Source of the DNA: Pokkaliibacter sp. MBI-7
GTDB lineage: Bacteria > Pseudomonadota > Gammaproteobacteria > Pseudomonadales > Balneatricaceae
DNA: 64,000 nt
NCBI RefSeq assembly: GCF_029846635.1
Contig: NZ_JARVTG010000001.1
Span: forward strand, 1,985,001 to 2,049,000
Reading direction: 5' to 3'
The position numbers and the translations under genes are program-made. The notes beneath the pieces were generated by a model. That model made no database searches and was not told the DNA's origin. It saw only the letters and a list, made by a program, of their open reading frames with translations. Position 1 is the stretch's first letter. Every line of letters begins with the position of its first letter. Below are positions 1 to 8,737 of this stretch, in pieces.

Positions 1-870
1 CGCCCCCTCTATCCAATGAAGTTGCGATTCCGGGAACAGCTGTCGGTATGCCTTCATGTTGGTACCTGCATCAACCGTCGTATCGTCTGTTCCCTGCAGC
101 AACTGGAGAGGAAAGCCTGAAGGTGCCGATTGTTCCATCATGGCAGTCCAGCGAATCAATGCCCCGATCCAGCTGACAGACAGAGACTCAGGCTGCAAAG
201 CGTCGTGCTGCTGCAGAAAACAATTGAAGCCTTCGTCGTGACTCACCGACCGAAAGGCTCTTTGCACTTTCTTCAAAAACGGCGACAACAACATATAGAG
301 ACAACGGATCTGGAAAAAGCGACGCGGATACAACAATGGCGCCAGAGCAGAGACACAGCTAAAAGCAGCTGCCAATTCGTCGTCATGCAGCAATGCGTCG
401 AGCAGAATACCTCCCCCCGTGCTCTGCCCCACAGCAAACAATGGCCCTGCTGCAGGCAAGCAATACTCATTGACGACTACACGCAGTACAGACTGATAAG
501 TAGCGAAGTCATCAATACCTGCTCGCTCACCCGACGACAGCCCATGCCCCGGCAAATCGAACACGTAGACCTGCAGACTATGTTGCAGAGCCAGCTCATA
601 AACCTTGCCAAACAGGCCAATGTGATCGGTATAGCCAGTGACCACCAGCAGCGTTCCCAATGGCGTGACCGAAGGAACGAAGTGACACAGGTTGATCTGC
701 ATTCCGGCAATATCACACCCACCCAGTTCGACCGTCGCACAGCAACGCTGTGCCAGCTGGCGCAGACCATAGTGCTCGGCATATTGCTGCAGACTGACTG
801 GCAGATCGGTCAAGTCACAGGGAAAAATAGGCAGCTGCTCCTGTAGTGCGGCAAGCGAAGGAAAATCCAT
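1..870 (-). CDS. alpha/beta hydrolase, lysophospholipase / monoacylglycerol-lipase type (3' end off the window)
   Basis: A reading frame on the minus strand begins with ATG at 868-870 and stays open for 290 codons to the window edge, so the C-terminus is missing. Seen: a hydrolase-type strand followed by FDLPGHGLSSGERAG (oxyanion-side loop), the nucleophile elbow GQSTGG near residue 145, and the acid segment QGTDDTTVD near residue 260. The catalytic His is expected just after the last visible residues (HWIEGA) and lies outside the window. Family knowledge: this order (GHG, GxSxG, D, H) is that of PldB/monoacylglycerol-lipase serine hydrolases acting on lysolipids or monoglycerides. No signal peptide is visible, so it is probably cytoplasmic. 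It lies downstream of the fba terminator and is probably a separate transcript. The exact substrate is unknown. Confidence 0.8.
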   Translation of the reverse strand, partial: MDFPSLAALQEQLPIFPCDLTDLPVSLQQYAEHYGLRQLAQRCCATVELGGCDIAGMQINLCHFVPSVTPLGTLLVVTGYTDHIGLFGKVYELALQHSLQVYVFDLPGHGLSSGERAGIDDFATYQSVLRVVVNEYCLPAAGPLFAVGQSTGGGILLDALLHDDELAAAFSCVSALAPLLYPRRFFQIRCLYMLLSPFLKKVQRAFRSVSHDEGFNCFLQQHDALQPESLSVSWIGALIRWTAMMEQSAPSGFPLQLLQGTDDTTVDAGTNMKAYRQLFPESQLHWIEGA

Positions 871-877
871 AGATACC

Positions 878-915
878 TTTAAAGCAAAATGCCTGCCGGC
901 GAACCGACAGGCATT
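878..915 (-). terminator. Rho-independent terminator after fba
   Basis: Read on the minus strand, AATGCCTG (915-908) pairs with CAGGCATT (895-888). An inner CGG-UUCG-CCG tetraloop helix and a T-rich run (TTTTGCTTT) follow. It lies just after the fba stop and closes the tkt-epd-pgk-fba transcript. Confidence 0.85.
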
Positions 916-933
916 GTGTGAGGCGGTAGAGGA

Positions 934-1998
934 TTAAACGACTTTCGCGTCTAACTCACCTTTTGCATACGCAACAGACATGGCGTCAAGAGAAATCACC
1001 TTGATCTTGTCTGCCTGCCCCGCTGTGCCGAACGCTTCATAACGCGCGATACAGATGTCACGCATTGCATCCACGGTTTTGGCCAGATACTTGCGAGGAT
1101 CGAATTCGCTCTTGTTCTGTGCCATAAAGCGGCGGATGGCGCCGGTAGAAGCCAGACGCAAGTCAGTATCAATGTTGACCTTGCGCACACCGTACTTGAT
1201 GCCTTCCACAATCTCTTCGACTGGCACACCGTAAGTTTCAGGAATTTCACCACCGAACTCATTGATGATCGCCAGCCAGTCCTGAGGCACAGAGGAAGAA
1301 CCATGCATAACCAGATGGGTATTAGGAATACGCTGGTGAATTGCTTTGATGCGCTCGATAGCCAGAATGTCGCCGGTCGGTGGACGGGTGAACTTGTACG
1401 CACCATGACTGGTACCAATGGCAATCGCCAGTGCATCCACATTAGTGGCTTTAACGAACTGAGCCGCTTCTTCAGGATCAGTCAGCAACTGGCTGTGATC
1501 CAGCGTTCCTTCAGCACCAACACCATCTTCCTCACCTGCCTGACCGGTTTCCAGAGAACCCAGACAGCCCAGCTCACCTTCCACAGACACGCCGCAAGCG
1601 TGTGCCATTTCTACGGTGCGACGAGTCACATCAACGTTATAGTCATAATCAGCAGGAGTCTTACCATCTTCTCTGAGAGAACCGTCCATCATGACCGAGC
1701 TGAAGCCCAGCTGAATGGAACGCTGGCAGATGGCAGGGCTGGTGCCATGATCCTGGTGCATCACCACAGGGATATGCGGAAACTCTTCAATGGCAGCCAG
1801 AATCAGATGACGCAGGAAAGGCGCACCTGCGTATTTGCGGGCACCGGCAGAGGCCTGCACAATCACCGGAGAGTTGGTTCTATCCGCCGCTTCCATAATG
1901 GCGCGCATCTGCTCAAGGTTGTTGACGTTAAATGCTGGTACGCCATAACCGAACTCGGCAGCGTGATCCAGCAGCTGACGCATACTGATAAGAGCCAT
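934..1998 (-). CDS. fba: fructose-bisphosphate aldolase, class II (Calvin-cycle subtype)
   Basis: This 354-residue class II (Zn-dependent) aldolase catalyses the reversible cleavage of fructose-1,6-bisphosphate (and sedoheptulose bisphosphate in the Calvin subtype) in the cytosol. Seen: the N-terminal PAFNVNN motif, the metal-binding HQDHG (His and catalytic Asp, about residues 81-85), VEGELG around residue 140, and the second and third metal ligands in GTSHGAYKF and VMHGSSSVP. The length matches the long Calvin-type proteins of proteobacteria. The ATG at 1998 has an AGAGGA ribosome site 8 nt upstream. It is the last gene of the tkt-epd-pgk-fba operon, as in Pseudomonas, and is followed by an intrinsic terminator. 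Nothing looks damaged. Confidence 0.97.
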   Translation of the reverse strand: MALISMRQLLDHAAEFGYGVPAFNVNNLEQMRAIMEAADRTNSPVIVQASAGARKYAGAPFLRHLILAAIEEFPHIPVVMHQDHGTSPAICQRSIQLGFSSVMMDGSLREDGKTPADYDYNVDVTRRTVEMAHACGVSVEGELGCLGSLETGQAGEEDGVGAEGTLDHSQLLTDPEEAAQFVKATNVDALAIAIGTSHGAYKFTRPPTGDILAIERIKAIHQRIPNTHLVMHGSSSVPQDWLAIINEFGGEIPETYGVPVEEIVEGIKYGVRKVNIDTDLRLASTGAIRRFMAQNKSEFDPRKYLAKTVDAMRDICIARYEAFGTAGQADKIKVISLDAMSVAYAKGELDAKVV

Positions 1999-2153
1999 GT
2001 GTTAATCCTCTCTGGACGTTCGGGTTCGTCCGATTAATAGATAGTCATCTCTGCCCTGACAGGCAATGGTGCAATCTGCGCAGGCTGGCAGCCTGCAGCA
2101 GAGTGCATGGGATGGCAAAAAGTCACCTTGCCTGCCATCCGGAAGCATACTGC

Positions 2154-3317
2154 TCAGGCAGCACGTTCCTGCAGCATCGCCACCGCGGGCAATACTTTCC
2201 CTTCCACAAACTCGAGGAAGGCCCCACCACCGGTGGAAATATACGACACCTGTTCAGCGATACCATATTTATCAATGGCCGCCAGCGTATCGCCACCACC
2301 AGCGATAGAGAACGCCGACGAGGAGGCAATGGCCATAGACAATGTTCTGGTACCTTCACCAAACTGATCAAATTCAAAAACACCTACAGGACCATTCCAC
2401 AGGATGGTCTGACTGGATGTCAGCATCTGCGCCAACTTCTCTGCAGTTTTTGGACCGATATCCAGGATCATGTCGTCATCACTGACATCATCAACACTCT
2501 TCACCGTTGCTTCAGCATCCGCTGCAAAGGCCTTGGCAACCACCACGTCCTCCGGCAGAGGAATGCTGACCTTGGCCATCAGCGCCCTGGCAGTCTCCAG
2601 CAGATCAGGCTCATACAGTGACTTACCGACGTTTTTTCCAGCAGCGGCCAGGAAAGTATTGGCAATCCCCCCCCCCACGATCAGCTGATCACAGATCACG
2701 CTCAGTGAGTTCAGCACATCCAGCTTGGTAGATACCTTGGAGCCGCCAACAATGGCCGCCATGGGCTTGGCAGGTTTATCCAACGCTTTACCCAGCGCAT
2801 CCAACTCTGCTGCCAGCAGCGGGCCAGCACAAGCGATGGGAGCAAACTGACCGACACCGTGGGTGGAAGCCTGAGCGCGATGCGCGGTACCAAAGGCATC
2901 CATCACATATACATCACACAGTGCTGCCATTTTCTTCGACAGTTCTTCGCTGTTCTTGCCTTCACCCTTGTTGAAACGCACGTTCTCGAACAGCACGACA
3001 TCACCATCGTTGAGCTTCAGCTCGGCATCCAGCCAGTCGCGGATCACCGGCACTTCACGACCCAGCAACTTGCCCAGATGTTCAGCCACTGGCTGCAGCG
3101 AACTGGCCTGATCAAACACGCCTTCCTCGGGACGGCCCAGATGCGACATCAGCATGACCTTGGCACCTTTCTCCATGGCCAGTCTGATGGTGGGCAAGGA
3201 GGCCTGAATACGGGCATCCGACGTGACCTTGCCATCCTTGACGGGGACGTTCAGGTCTTCACGGATCAGCACACGCTTACCAGCCAGATCCAGATCAGTC
3301 ATCTTGATTACGTTCAT
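2154..3317 (-). CDS. pgk: phosphoglycerate kinase
   Basis: Converts 1,3-bisphosphoglycerate plus ADP to 3-phosphoglycerate plus ATP (reversible), a cytosolic glycolysis/gluconeogenesis step. Seen in the 387 residues: the N-terminal signature KRVLIREDLNVP, the substrate-loop SHLGRPEEG near residue 60, the hinge segment with GGSKVSTKLDVL near residue 190, and the C-terminal nucleotide loop STGGGAFLEF. The length is typical of bacterial enzymes. The ATG at 3317 has AGGA 7 nt upstream. It lies 37 nt after epd and 155 nt before fba in the same operon. Odd point: the codons for V-G-G-G near residue 217 form an uninterrupted run of ten Gs (2667-2676), an unusual slippage-prone tract in an essential gene. 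Confidence 0.97.
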   Translation of the reverse strand: MNVIKMTDLDLAGKRVLIREDLNVPVKDGKVTSDARIQASLPTIRLAMEKGAKVMLMSHLGRPEEGVFDQASSLQPVAEHLGKLLGREVPVIRDWLDAELKLNDGDVVLFENVRFNKGEGKNSEELSKKMAALCDVYVMDAFGTAHRAQASTHGVGQFAPIACAGPLLAAELDALGKALDKPAKPMAAIVGGSKVSTKLDVLNSLSVICDQLIVGGGIANTFLAAAGKNVGKSLYEPDLLETARALMAKVSIPLPEDVVVAKAFAADAEATVKSVDDVSDDDMILDIGPKTAEKLAQMLTSSQTILWNGPVGVFEFDQFGEGTRTLSMAIASSSAFSIAGGGDTLAAIDKYGIAEQVSYISTGGGAFLEFVEGKVLPAVAMLQERAA

Positions 3318-3354
3318 GGGTCTTCCTGAGGACAGTCAGTTAACAAATAGAATT

Positions 3355-4380
3355 TCAGCGAGTGGCAAGGCCGAGCCAGTACCGCGACACATCCAGCATG
3401 CGGTTGGCAAAGCCCCACTCGTTATCAAACCAGCACATCAGTTTCAGCATCCGCTCACCACTGACCCGCGTCTGGGTACCGTCTACAACAACGGAGCGCA
3501 CATCATGGTTGAAATCCACCGAGGCATGCGGCTCTTCGGTGTACCCCAGCAAACCACGCAACGGCTCCAGCTCACTGGCCTTGCGCAGCAGTGCATTCAC
3601 TTCCGTCGCCGTTACTGCCTGATTCAGATTAAGGGTGATATCCATGGCCGACACATTAATGGTTGGCACACGCATGGCAAGGCATTGGAAACGACCAGAA
3701 AGATGCGGTAGCAGACGGTCAAGACCGCGCGCCAGACCGGTATCCACCGGAATAATGGAACTCAGCGCACTGCGGGTCAGACGCAGATTGGTATGATGAT
3801 AGGCATCAATGACCGGCTGATCATTCATGGCCGAGTGAATCGTCGTGGTCACACCACACTCGATACCGAACTGCCGATCCAGCAGATCCAGTACCGGCAC
3901 CAGACAGTTCGTGGTGCAGGATGCCGCTGATACGATACGCTGCCCGGCAGCCAGCTGCTGATGGTTAATACCGTAAACGATGGTGGCATCCACATCAGCA
4001 GAAGCAGGCTGTGAGAAAAGCAACCGCTGTGCGCCTGCCTGCAGGTGTGTCTCCGCCGCAGCGCGCTCGCTGAATGAACCTGAACATTCCAGCACCAGAT
4101 CCACATCGAGCTCAGCCCAGGGCAAGTTTTCTGGCTGGCGTTCATTCAGCACCAGAATACGGTCATCGCCGATGCGCATCGCCTCGCCTTCACGACTGAC
4201 CGGTAGCGGAAACCGCCCATGAGTAGTGTCGTAACGCGTCAGGTAGGCCACTGTATCAATATCTGACAGCTCGTTAAGTGCCACGACCTGTAGCTGTTCA
4301 CGATATCCGCCTTCATACAGTGCACGCAAAACGCACTGCCCGATCCTTCCATAACCATTGATGGCAACACGGTACGCCAT
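3355..4380 (-). CDS. epd: D-erythrose-4-phosphate dehydrogenase
   Basis: A GapA-like NAD-dependent dehydrogenase that oxidises erythrose-4-phosphate to 4-phosphoerythronate, the first step of DXP-independent pyridoxal-phosphate synthesis. Seen: the Rossmann start RVAINGYGRIGQCVLRAL, the catalytic SASCTTNC segment near residue 155, and the Epd-type HSAMNDQPVIDAYHHTN region. In true GAPDH the last segment is usually TVHAxTxxQ..D, so Epd is favoured over gap. The gene position tkt-epd-pgk-fba is the classical epd position. 341 residues is the usual length. The start at 4380 has AAGGTGA upstream. A GAPDH activity cannot be fully excluded from sequence. Confidence 0.92.
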   Translation of the reverse strand: MAYRVAINGYGRIGQCVLRALYEGGYREQLQVVALNELSDIDTVAYLTRYDTTHGRFPLPVSREGEAMRIGDDRILVLNERQPENLPWAELDVDLVLECSGSFSERAAAETHLQAGAQRLLFSQPASADVDATIVYGINHQQLAAGQRIVSAASCTTNCLVPVLDLLDRQFGIECGVTTTIHSAMNDQPVIDAYHHTNLRLTRSALSSIIPVDTGLARGLDRLLPHLSGRFQCLAMRVPTINVSAMDITLNLNQAVTATEVNALLRKASELEPLRGLLGYTEEPHASVDFNHDVRSVVVDGTQTRVSGERMLKLMCWFDNEWGFANRMLDVSRYWLGLATR

Positions 4381-4447
4381 GAATCACGTCACCTTGCAAA
4401 GATACCCGCACAACCACTGCAGAATGGATTCAGCAGCATGAAGATGC

Positions 4448-4476
4448 ACAAAGGGGGCTAATAATGCCCCCTTTGT
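4448..4476 (-). terminator. Strong hairpin between tkt and epd (possible attenuator)
   Basis: An 11-bp perfect stem, ACAAAGGGGGC (4448-4458) with GCCCCCTTTGT (4466-4476), has a 7-nt loop. On the minus strand no clear T-run follows, so it may partly terminate, or mark an mRNA processing end that sets tkt expression apart from epd-pgk-fba. Confidence 0.6.
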
Positions 4477-4490
4477 AAACTGGCTGTCGA

Positions 4491-6488
4491 TTAGACCAAC
4501 AGCGACTTGGCCGTGGCCACGACGTTGTCGACGGTAAAGCCGAACAACTTGAACAGCGCACCGGCCGGAGCTGACTCACCAAAGGTTGTCATACCGACGA
4601 TCTTGCCGTTCAGGCCCACGTACTTGTACCAGAAGTCAGCATGAGCCGCTTCAACCGCTACACGTGCAGTGACTGCAGCGGGCAGAACAGCCTCACGGTA
4701 CGCCGCTTCCTGACGGTCAAAGACGTCAGTAGAAGCCATGGATACCACACGTACCCTGACGCCTTCGGCAGCCAGCTGCTCAGCGGCCTTCACCGTCAGC
4801 TCCACTTCCGAACCAGTAGCAATCAGAATCAATTGCGGCTGACCATCGCAATCCACCAGCACATAACCGCCACGTGCCACATTGGCCAGCTGTTCGTCGC
4901 TGCGTGGCATGTGCATCAGATTCTGACGGGAGAACACCAGCGCGCTGGGACCATCTGCACGCACAACAGCCTGCTTCCAGGCCACAGCTGACTCAACCGC
5001 ATCACAGGGACGCCATACGTCCAGATTCGGCGTGCTGCGCATGTTGGCCAGCTGCTCAATAGGCTGGTGAGTCGGGCCGTCTTCACCCAGACCGATGGAG
5101 TCATGGGTATAAACGAAGATGTTGCGCAGTTTCATCAGCGCCGCCATGCGCACGGCATTGCGGGCATATTCCATGAAGACCAGGAAAGTAGCGCCATAAG
5201 GAATGAAGCCGCCGTGCAGCGTCAGACCATTCATGATGGCGCTCATACCGAATTCGCGCACGCCGTAATAAATGTAGTTGCCCGCAGCATCTTCAGCCGA
5301 TACGCCCTTGGCACCTTTCCACAGAGTCAGGTTGGAACCCGCCAGATCCGCTGAGCCGCCCAGCAGCTCAGGCAGCATGGGCGCAAAAGCGTTGATGCTG
5401 TTCTGTGAAGCCTTGCGTGAAGCGATAGTTTCGCCTTTTTCCTGACAGGCACGAATATAGGCATCAGCATCGGCCACGAACGTGGCAGGCAGCTCGCCAC
5501 TGATGCGACGCAGCAGGTCAGCAGCCAGCTCAGGGTAAGCTTCCTGATAACGGGCAAACAGGTCATTCCACTGGTTTTCCTGTTTAGTGCCACGCTTCTG
5601 CGCATTCCACTCGGCGTAAATATCTTCCGGTACTTCGAATGCAGGATGAGACCAGCCCAGCGCTTCACGGGTCAGCGCCACTTCGGCTTCACCCAGTGCC
5701 GCACCATGACAGTCTTCTTTACCCTGCTTGTTCGGTGAACCGAAACCGATAATGGTCTTGCAGCAGATCAGAGTGGGCTTGTCAGATTCCTGACGCGCCT
5801 CCTTAATGGCTTCCTTGATCGCTTTGGCATCGTGACCATCGACATCCTTGATGACATGCCAGCCATAGGACTTGAAGCGCCTGGCGGTATCGTCGGTAAA
5901 CCAGCCTTCCACTTCCCCGTCGATGGAAATGCCGTTGTCGTCATAGAACGCAATCAGTTTGCCCAGCCCCAGCGTACCCGCCAGTGAGCATACTTCATGG
6001 GAAATACCTTCCATCATGCAGCCGTCACCGAGGAACACGTAGGTGTGGTGGTCCACAAGATCAAAGCCATCACGGTTAAAATTGGCCGCCAGTACCTTTT
6101 CGGCCAGAGCCATACCCACGGCGTTGGCAATCCCCTGTCCCAGCGGACCCGTGGTGGTTTCGACACCGGGGCAATAACCATACTCAGGATGCCCGGCGGT
6201 TTTGGAATGCAGTTGGCGGAAGTTTTTCAGGTCATCAATGCTGACGTCATAGCCAGTCAGATGCAGCAGACTGTAGATCAGCATGGAACCATGGCCATTG
6301 GACAGCACGAAGCGGTCGCGGTTGAACCAGTGCGGATTGGTAGGATTGTGCTGCATGAAGTCGTTCCACAGCACTTCGGCAATATCTGCCATGCCCATCG
6401 GGGCACCGGGATGGCCGGAGTTGGCTTTCTGCACGGCATCCATACTCAGTGCACGGATAGCGTTGGCAAGATCTCGACGAGAAGGCAT
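4491..6488 (-). CDS. tkt: transketolase
   Basis: A thiamine-diphosphate enzyme that moves two-carbon units between ketose and aldose phosphates (pentose phosphate pathway; supplies erythrose-4-phosphate to Epd). Seen in 665 residues: LANAIRALSMDAVQKANSGHPGAPMG at the N-terminus (His/Gly substrate loop), SNGHGSMLIYSLLHLTGY, the ThDP/Mg motif GDGCMMEGIS..EVCS, IGFGSPNKQG, and the pyrimidine-domain segment THDSIGLGEDGPTHQPIEQ. The reading frame is open further upstream, but the start at 6486-6488 gives the normal MPSRRDLANAI beginning and has GGAG 7 nt before it, so I chose it. First gene of the operon, divergent from metK. Confidence 0.97.
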   Translation of the reverse strand: MPSRRDLANAIRALSMDAVQKANSGHPGAPMGMADIAEVLWNDFMQHNPTNPHWFNRDRFVLSNGHGSMLIYSLLHLTGYDVSIDDLKNFRQLHSKTAGHPEYGYCPGVETTTGPLGQGIANAVGMALAEKVLAANFNRDGFDLVDHHTYVFLGDGCMMEGISHEVCSLAGTLGLGKLIAFYDDNGISIDGEVEGWFTDDTARRFKSYGWHVIKDVDGHDAKAIKEAIKEARQESDKPTLICCKTIIGFGSPNKQGKEDCHGAALGEAEVALTREALGWSHPAFEVPEDIYAEWNAQKRGTKQENQWNDLFARYQEAYPELAADLLRRISGELPATFVADADAYIRACQEKGETIASRKASQNSINAFAPMLPELLGGSADLAGSNLTLWKGAKGVSAEDAAGNYIYYGVREFGMSAIMNGLTLHGGFIPYGATFLVFMEYARNAVRMAALMKLRNIFVYTHDSIGLGEDGPTHQPIEQLANMRSTPNLDVWRPCDAVESAVAWKQAVVRADGPSALVFSRQNLMHMPRSDEQLANVARGGYVLVDCDGQPQLILIATGSEVELTVKAAEQLAAEGVRVRVVSMASTDVFDRQEAAYREAVLPAAVTARVAVEAAHADFWYKYVGLNGKIVGMTTFGESAPAGALFKLFGFTVDNVVATAKSLLV

Positions 6489-6737
6489 TATCAGTCTCCT
6501 GGGGGATGGTCGCATTAGCCCGTGATGAAAATTGCGCCATATTGTCCCTGTCCATTCCCTGAACTGCAATGTCTGCTTGCTGATTGGCGTTGATTTTGCC
6601 TCATTTAGCCCAAGTGGCGATGAAATTCGGGAAAATTCGCCCTCATCCATGGCCCACCCCTGCCCAGACGGGTATACTTGCCGATTCTGTCGCTCCGGCA
6701 GAACTCCCACGGCCCGCAAGGCCCGTAATTAAGTCAC

Positions 6738-6756
6738 TGCTCCCAGCTCGGGAGTA
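6738..6756 (+). promoter_or_regulatory. Hairpin covering the metK ribosome binding site
   Basis: TGCTCCC (6738-6744) can pair with GGGAGTA (6750-6756) around a 5-nt loop. The GGGAG at 6750-6754 is the only good Shine-Dalgarno for the metK ATG at 6764, so the stem hides it. A second CTCCC at 6704-6708 could compete for the same GGGAG. A further small stem (6709-6714 with 6720-6726) lies between. I recognise no known SAM riboswitch class. Confidence 0.45.
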
Positions 6757-6763
6757 CTCAATT

Positions 6764-7972
6764 ATGAGGCTTATCTCACAAATGAGCAGCTATCGTATTT
6801 TCACCTCCGAATCCGTCTCTGAAGGTCATCCCGACAAAATCGCGGACCAGATCTCCGACGCGGTACTCGATGCCATCATCAGTCAGGACAAATATGCCCG
6901 CGTGGCCTGTGAAACACTGGTCAAGACCGGTGTGGCAATCGTAGCCGGAGAAATCTCCACCTCTGCATGGGTAGATCTGGAAGACCTGGTGCGCAAAGTC
7001 ATCTGCGACATCGGCTACACCTCTTCCGACGTCGGTTTTGACGGTGCTACCTGCGGCATTCTGAATATCATCGGCAAACAGTCCATCGACATCGCTCAGG
7101 GCGTAGACCGCTCCAGGCCAGAAGATCAGGGCGCCGGTGACCAGGGTCTGATGTTTGGCTATGCCAGCAACGAGACCGATGTACTGATGCCCGCCCCTAT
7201 CTGCTACGCCCACCGTCTGGTTGAGCGTCAGGCAGAAGCGCGCAAATCCGGTCTGCTACCCTGGCTGCGTCCCGATGCGAAGAGCCAGGTCACCTTCCGC
7301 TATGAAGACGGCAAGGTTGCCGGTATCGACGCCGTCGTACTGTCTACCCAGCACAATCCTGACGTGAAGCAGTCTGACCTGCGTGAAGCGGTCATGGAGC
7401 TGATCATCAAGCACGTTCTGCCCGCAGAATGGATCAGCAAGGACACCCAGTTCCACATCAACCCCACCGGCCAGTTCATCATTGGCGGCCCGGTAGGTGA
7501 CTGTGGTCTGACCGGCCGCAAGATCATCGTTGATACCTACGGTGGTATGGCTCGTCACGGTGGTGGCGCCTTCTCCGGCAAGGACCCATCGAAAGTGGAC
7601 CGTTCTGCCGCCTACGCTGGCCGCTATGTTGCCAAGAACATCGTGGCTGCCGGTCTGGCAGATCAGTGCGAAATTCAGGTCTCCTACGCCATCGGCGTTG
7701 CCCAGCCGACCTCTATCTCTATCAATACCTTCGGCACTGGCAAGGTAAGCGAAGAGCGTCTGATCGAACTGGTACGTCGCCACTTCGACCTGCGTCCGTA
7801 TGCCATCACCACCATGCTGGACCTGCTGCATCCAATGTATCAGGCGACCGCTTCCTATGGTCACTTCGGTCGTAACCCCTATGAAATGACTGTGAACGGT
7901 GAAACCTTCACTGCCTTCACCTGGGAACGTACCGACAAAGCCGAAGCACTGCGTGCTGACGCGGGTCTGTAA
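6764..7972 (+). CDS. metK: S-adenosylmethionine synthetase
   Basis: Makes S-adenosylmethionine from methionine and ATP in the cytosol. Seen: the signature FTSESVSEGHPDKIADQISD at the N-terminus, the P-loop-like GGGAFSGKDPSKVDRS near residue 265, GQGLMFGYA-type segment (GDQGLMFGYASNET), and the C-terminal FGRNPYEMTVNGETFTAFTWE. The usual length is about 385-400 residues. Two starts are possible: 6764 (402 aa, GGGAG 9 nt upstream) and 6782 (MSSYRIF, poorer ribosome site); I took 6764. The leader can fold over the ribosome site. It is divergent from tkt and ends before a bidirectional terminator. The gene pair metK/tkt is conserved in pseudomonads. Confidence 0.97.
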   Translation: MRLISQMSSYRIFTSESVSEGHPDKIADQISDAVLDAIISQDKYARVACETLVKTGVAIVAGEISTSAWVDLEDLVRKVICDIGYTSSDVGFDGATCGILNIIGKQSIDIAQGVDRSRPEDQGAGDQGLMFGYASNETDVLMPAPICYAHRLVERQAEARKSGLLPWLRPDAKSQVTFRYEDGKVAGIDAVVLSTQHNPDVKQSDLREAVMELIIKHVLPAEWISKDTQFHINPTGQFIIGGPVGDCGLTGRKIIVDTYGGMARHGGGAFSGKDPSKVDRSAAYAGRYVAKNIVAAGLADQCEIQVSYAIGVAQPTSISINTFGTGKVSEERLIELVRRHFDLRPYAITTMLDLLHPMYQATASYGHFGRNPYEMTVNGETFTAFTWERTDKAEALRADAGL

Positions 7973-8021
7973 TGCGCTGATTGCCGCATTATGACCGGGC
8001 CGTCAGCCATGGCAGCCCAAT

Positions 8022-8055
8022 AGCACAACACCCCGCCTCGGCGGGGTGTTGTGCT
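8022..8055. terminator. Bidirectional terminator between metK and mscL
   Basis: A perfect 16-bp inverted repeat (8022-8037 with 8040-8055) with a 2-nt loop and TTT on the plus side. It serves the convergent genes metK and mscL. Confidence 0.85.
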
Positions 8056-8080
8056 TTCTGCCACCAGCAAAGGCGGCGGA

Positions 8081-8548
8081 TCAGACCGAACTGGTCAGCT
8101 CCGAAGTGCAGCACGGGCAGCGGGTAGCCTTGAGAGGGATGGCGCTGAAGCAGAAGCCGCACTCTTTGGTGGTCGGTGCTGCAGCGGGCGCTTCCTCGGC
8201 CTTGCCACTCTCCTGCAACTTGTTCATGGCCTTGATCAGCATGAACAGCGCAAATGCCATGATCACAAAGCTGATGACAGAGTTAATAAACAGCCCGACG
8301 TTAAGGGTAACCGCCCCTGCCGCTTTGGCCGCTGCCAGAGTAGCGTAGTGCGCCCCTTCGGCTGCAGGCTTCAGCGTGACGAACAGATCACTGAAGTCGA
8401 CATTCCCCAGCAGCATGCCGATCGGTGGCATCAGCACATCATCCACCATGCTTTTGACGATTGTCCCGAACGCACCACCGATGATGATACCTACGGCCAT
8501 ATCCACTACGTTGCCGCGCAGGGCAAACTTCTTAAACTCTTCCAGCAT
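8081..8548 (-). CDS. mscL: large-conductance mechanosensitive channel MscL with C-terminal CxxC zinc-ribbon-like tail
   Basis: An inner-membrane pentameric channel that opens under high membrane tension during hypo-osmotic shock. Seen in 155 residues: amphipathic N-terminal helix MLEEFKKFALRGNVVDMAVG, first membrane helix GIIIGGAFGTIVKSMVDDVLMP, periplasmic loop, and second helix INSVISFVIMAFALFMLIKA. The C-terminal cytoplasmic tail carries ECGFC and CPCC, two cysteine knuckles that could bind Zn; this is longer than the E. coli protein (136 aa). The start at 8548 has AGGAG 8 nt upstream and gives the standard N-terminus. The reading frame extends 11 codons further upstream without a ribosome site. 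Confidence 0.95.
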   Translation of the reverse strand: MLEEFKKFALRGNVVDMAVGIIIGGAFGTIVKSMVDDVLMPPIGMLLGNVDFSDLFVTLKPAAEGAHYATLAAAKAAGAVTLNVGLFINSVISFVIMAFALFMLIKAMNKLQESGKAEEAPAAAPTTKECGFCFSAIPLKATRCPCCTSELTSSV

Positions 8549-8737
8549 TGCTCTCGCTCCTTTGCATGACCATCTTGCCATTCCTCAGATGACGAGCTAT
8601 ACGCCTGACAGGCGCACCCTGACCCCACGGGTGGTGATCACAGGCAAGTGTACGTTGAGAACGCCGGGAATGCTTAGTGAAATCCAGTCATTAGTACCGT
8701 TTCTTTACCGTTACTCCCAGATAGACGCAGATCAGTC

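Noticed and set aside
130..846. Plus-strand open frame of 238 codons
   Set aside because: It is antisense to the hydrolase with intact family motifs on the minus strand, and its own translation shows no domain.
1303..2037. Plus-strand open frame antisense to fba
   Set aside because: A shadow of fba codon usage; no ribosome site or motif.
6704..6756. Known SAM-I, SAM-II, SAM-IV or SAH riboswitch upstream of metK
   Set aside because: The region is too short and lacks the conserved cores I know; only simple stems over the ribosome site are visible.
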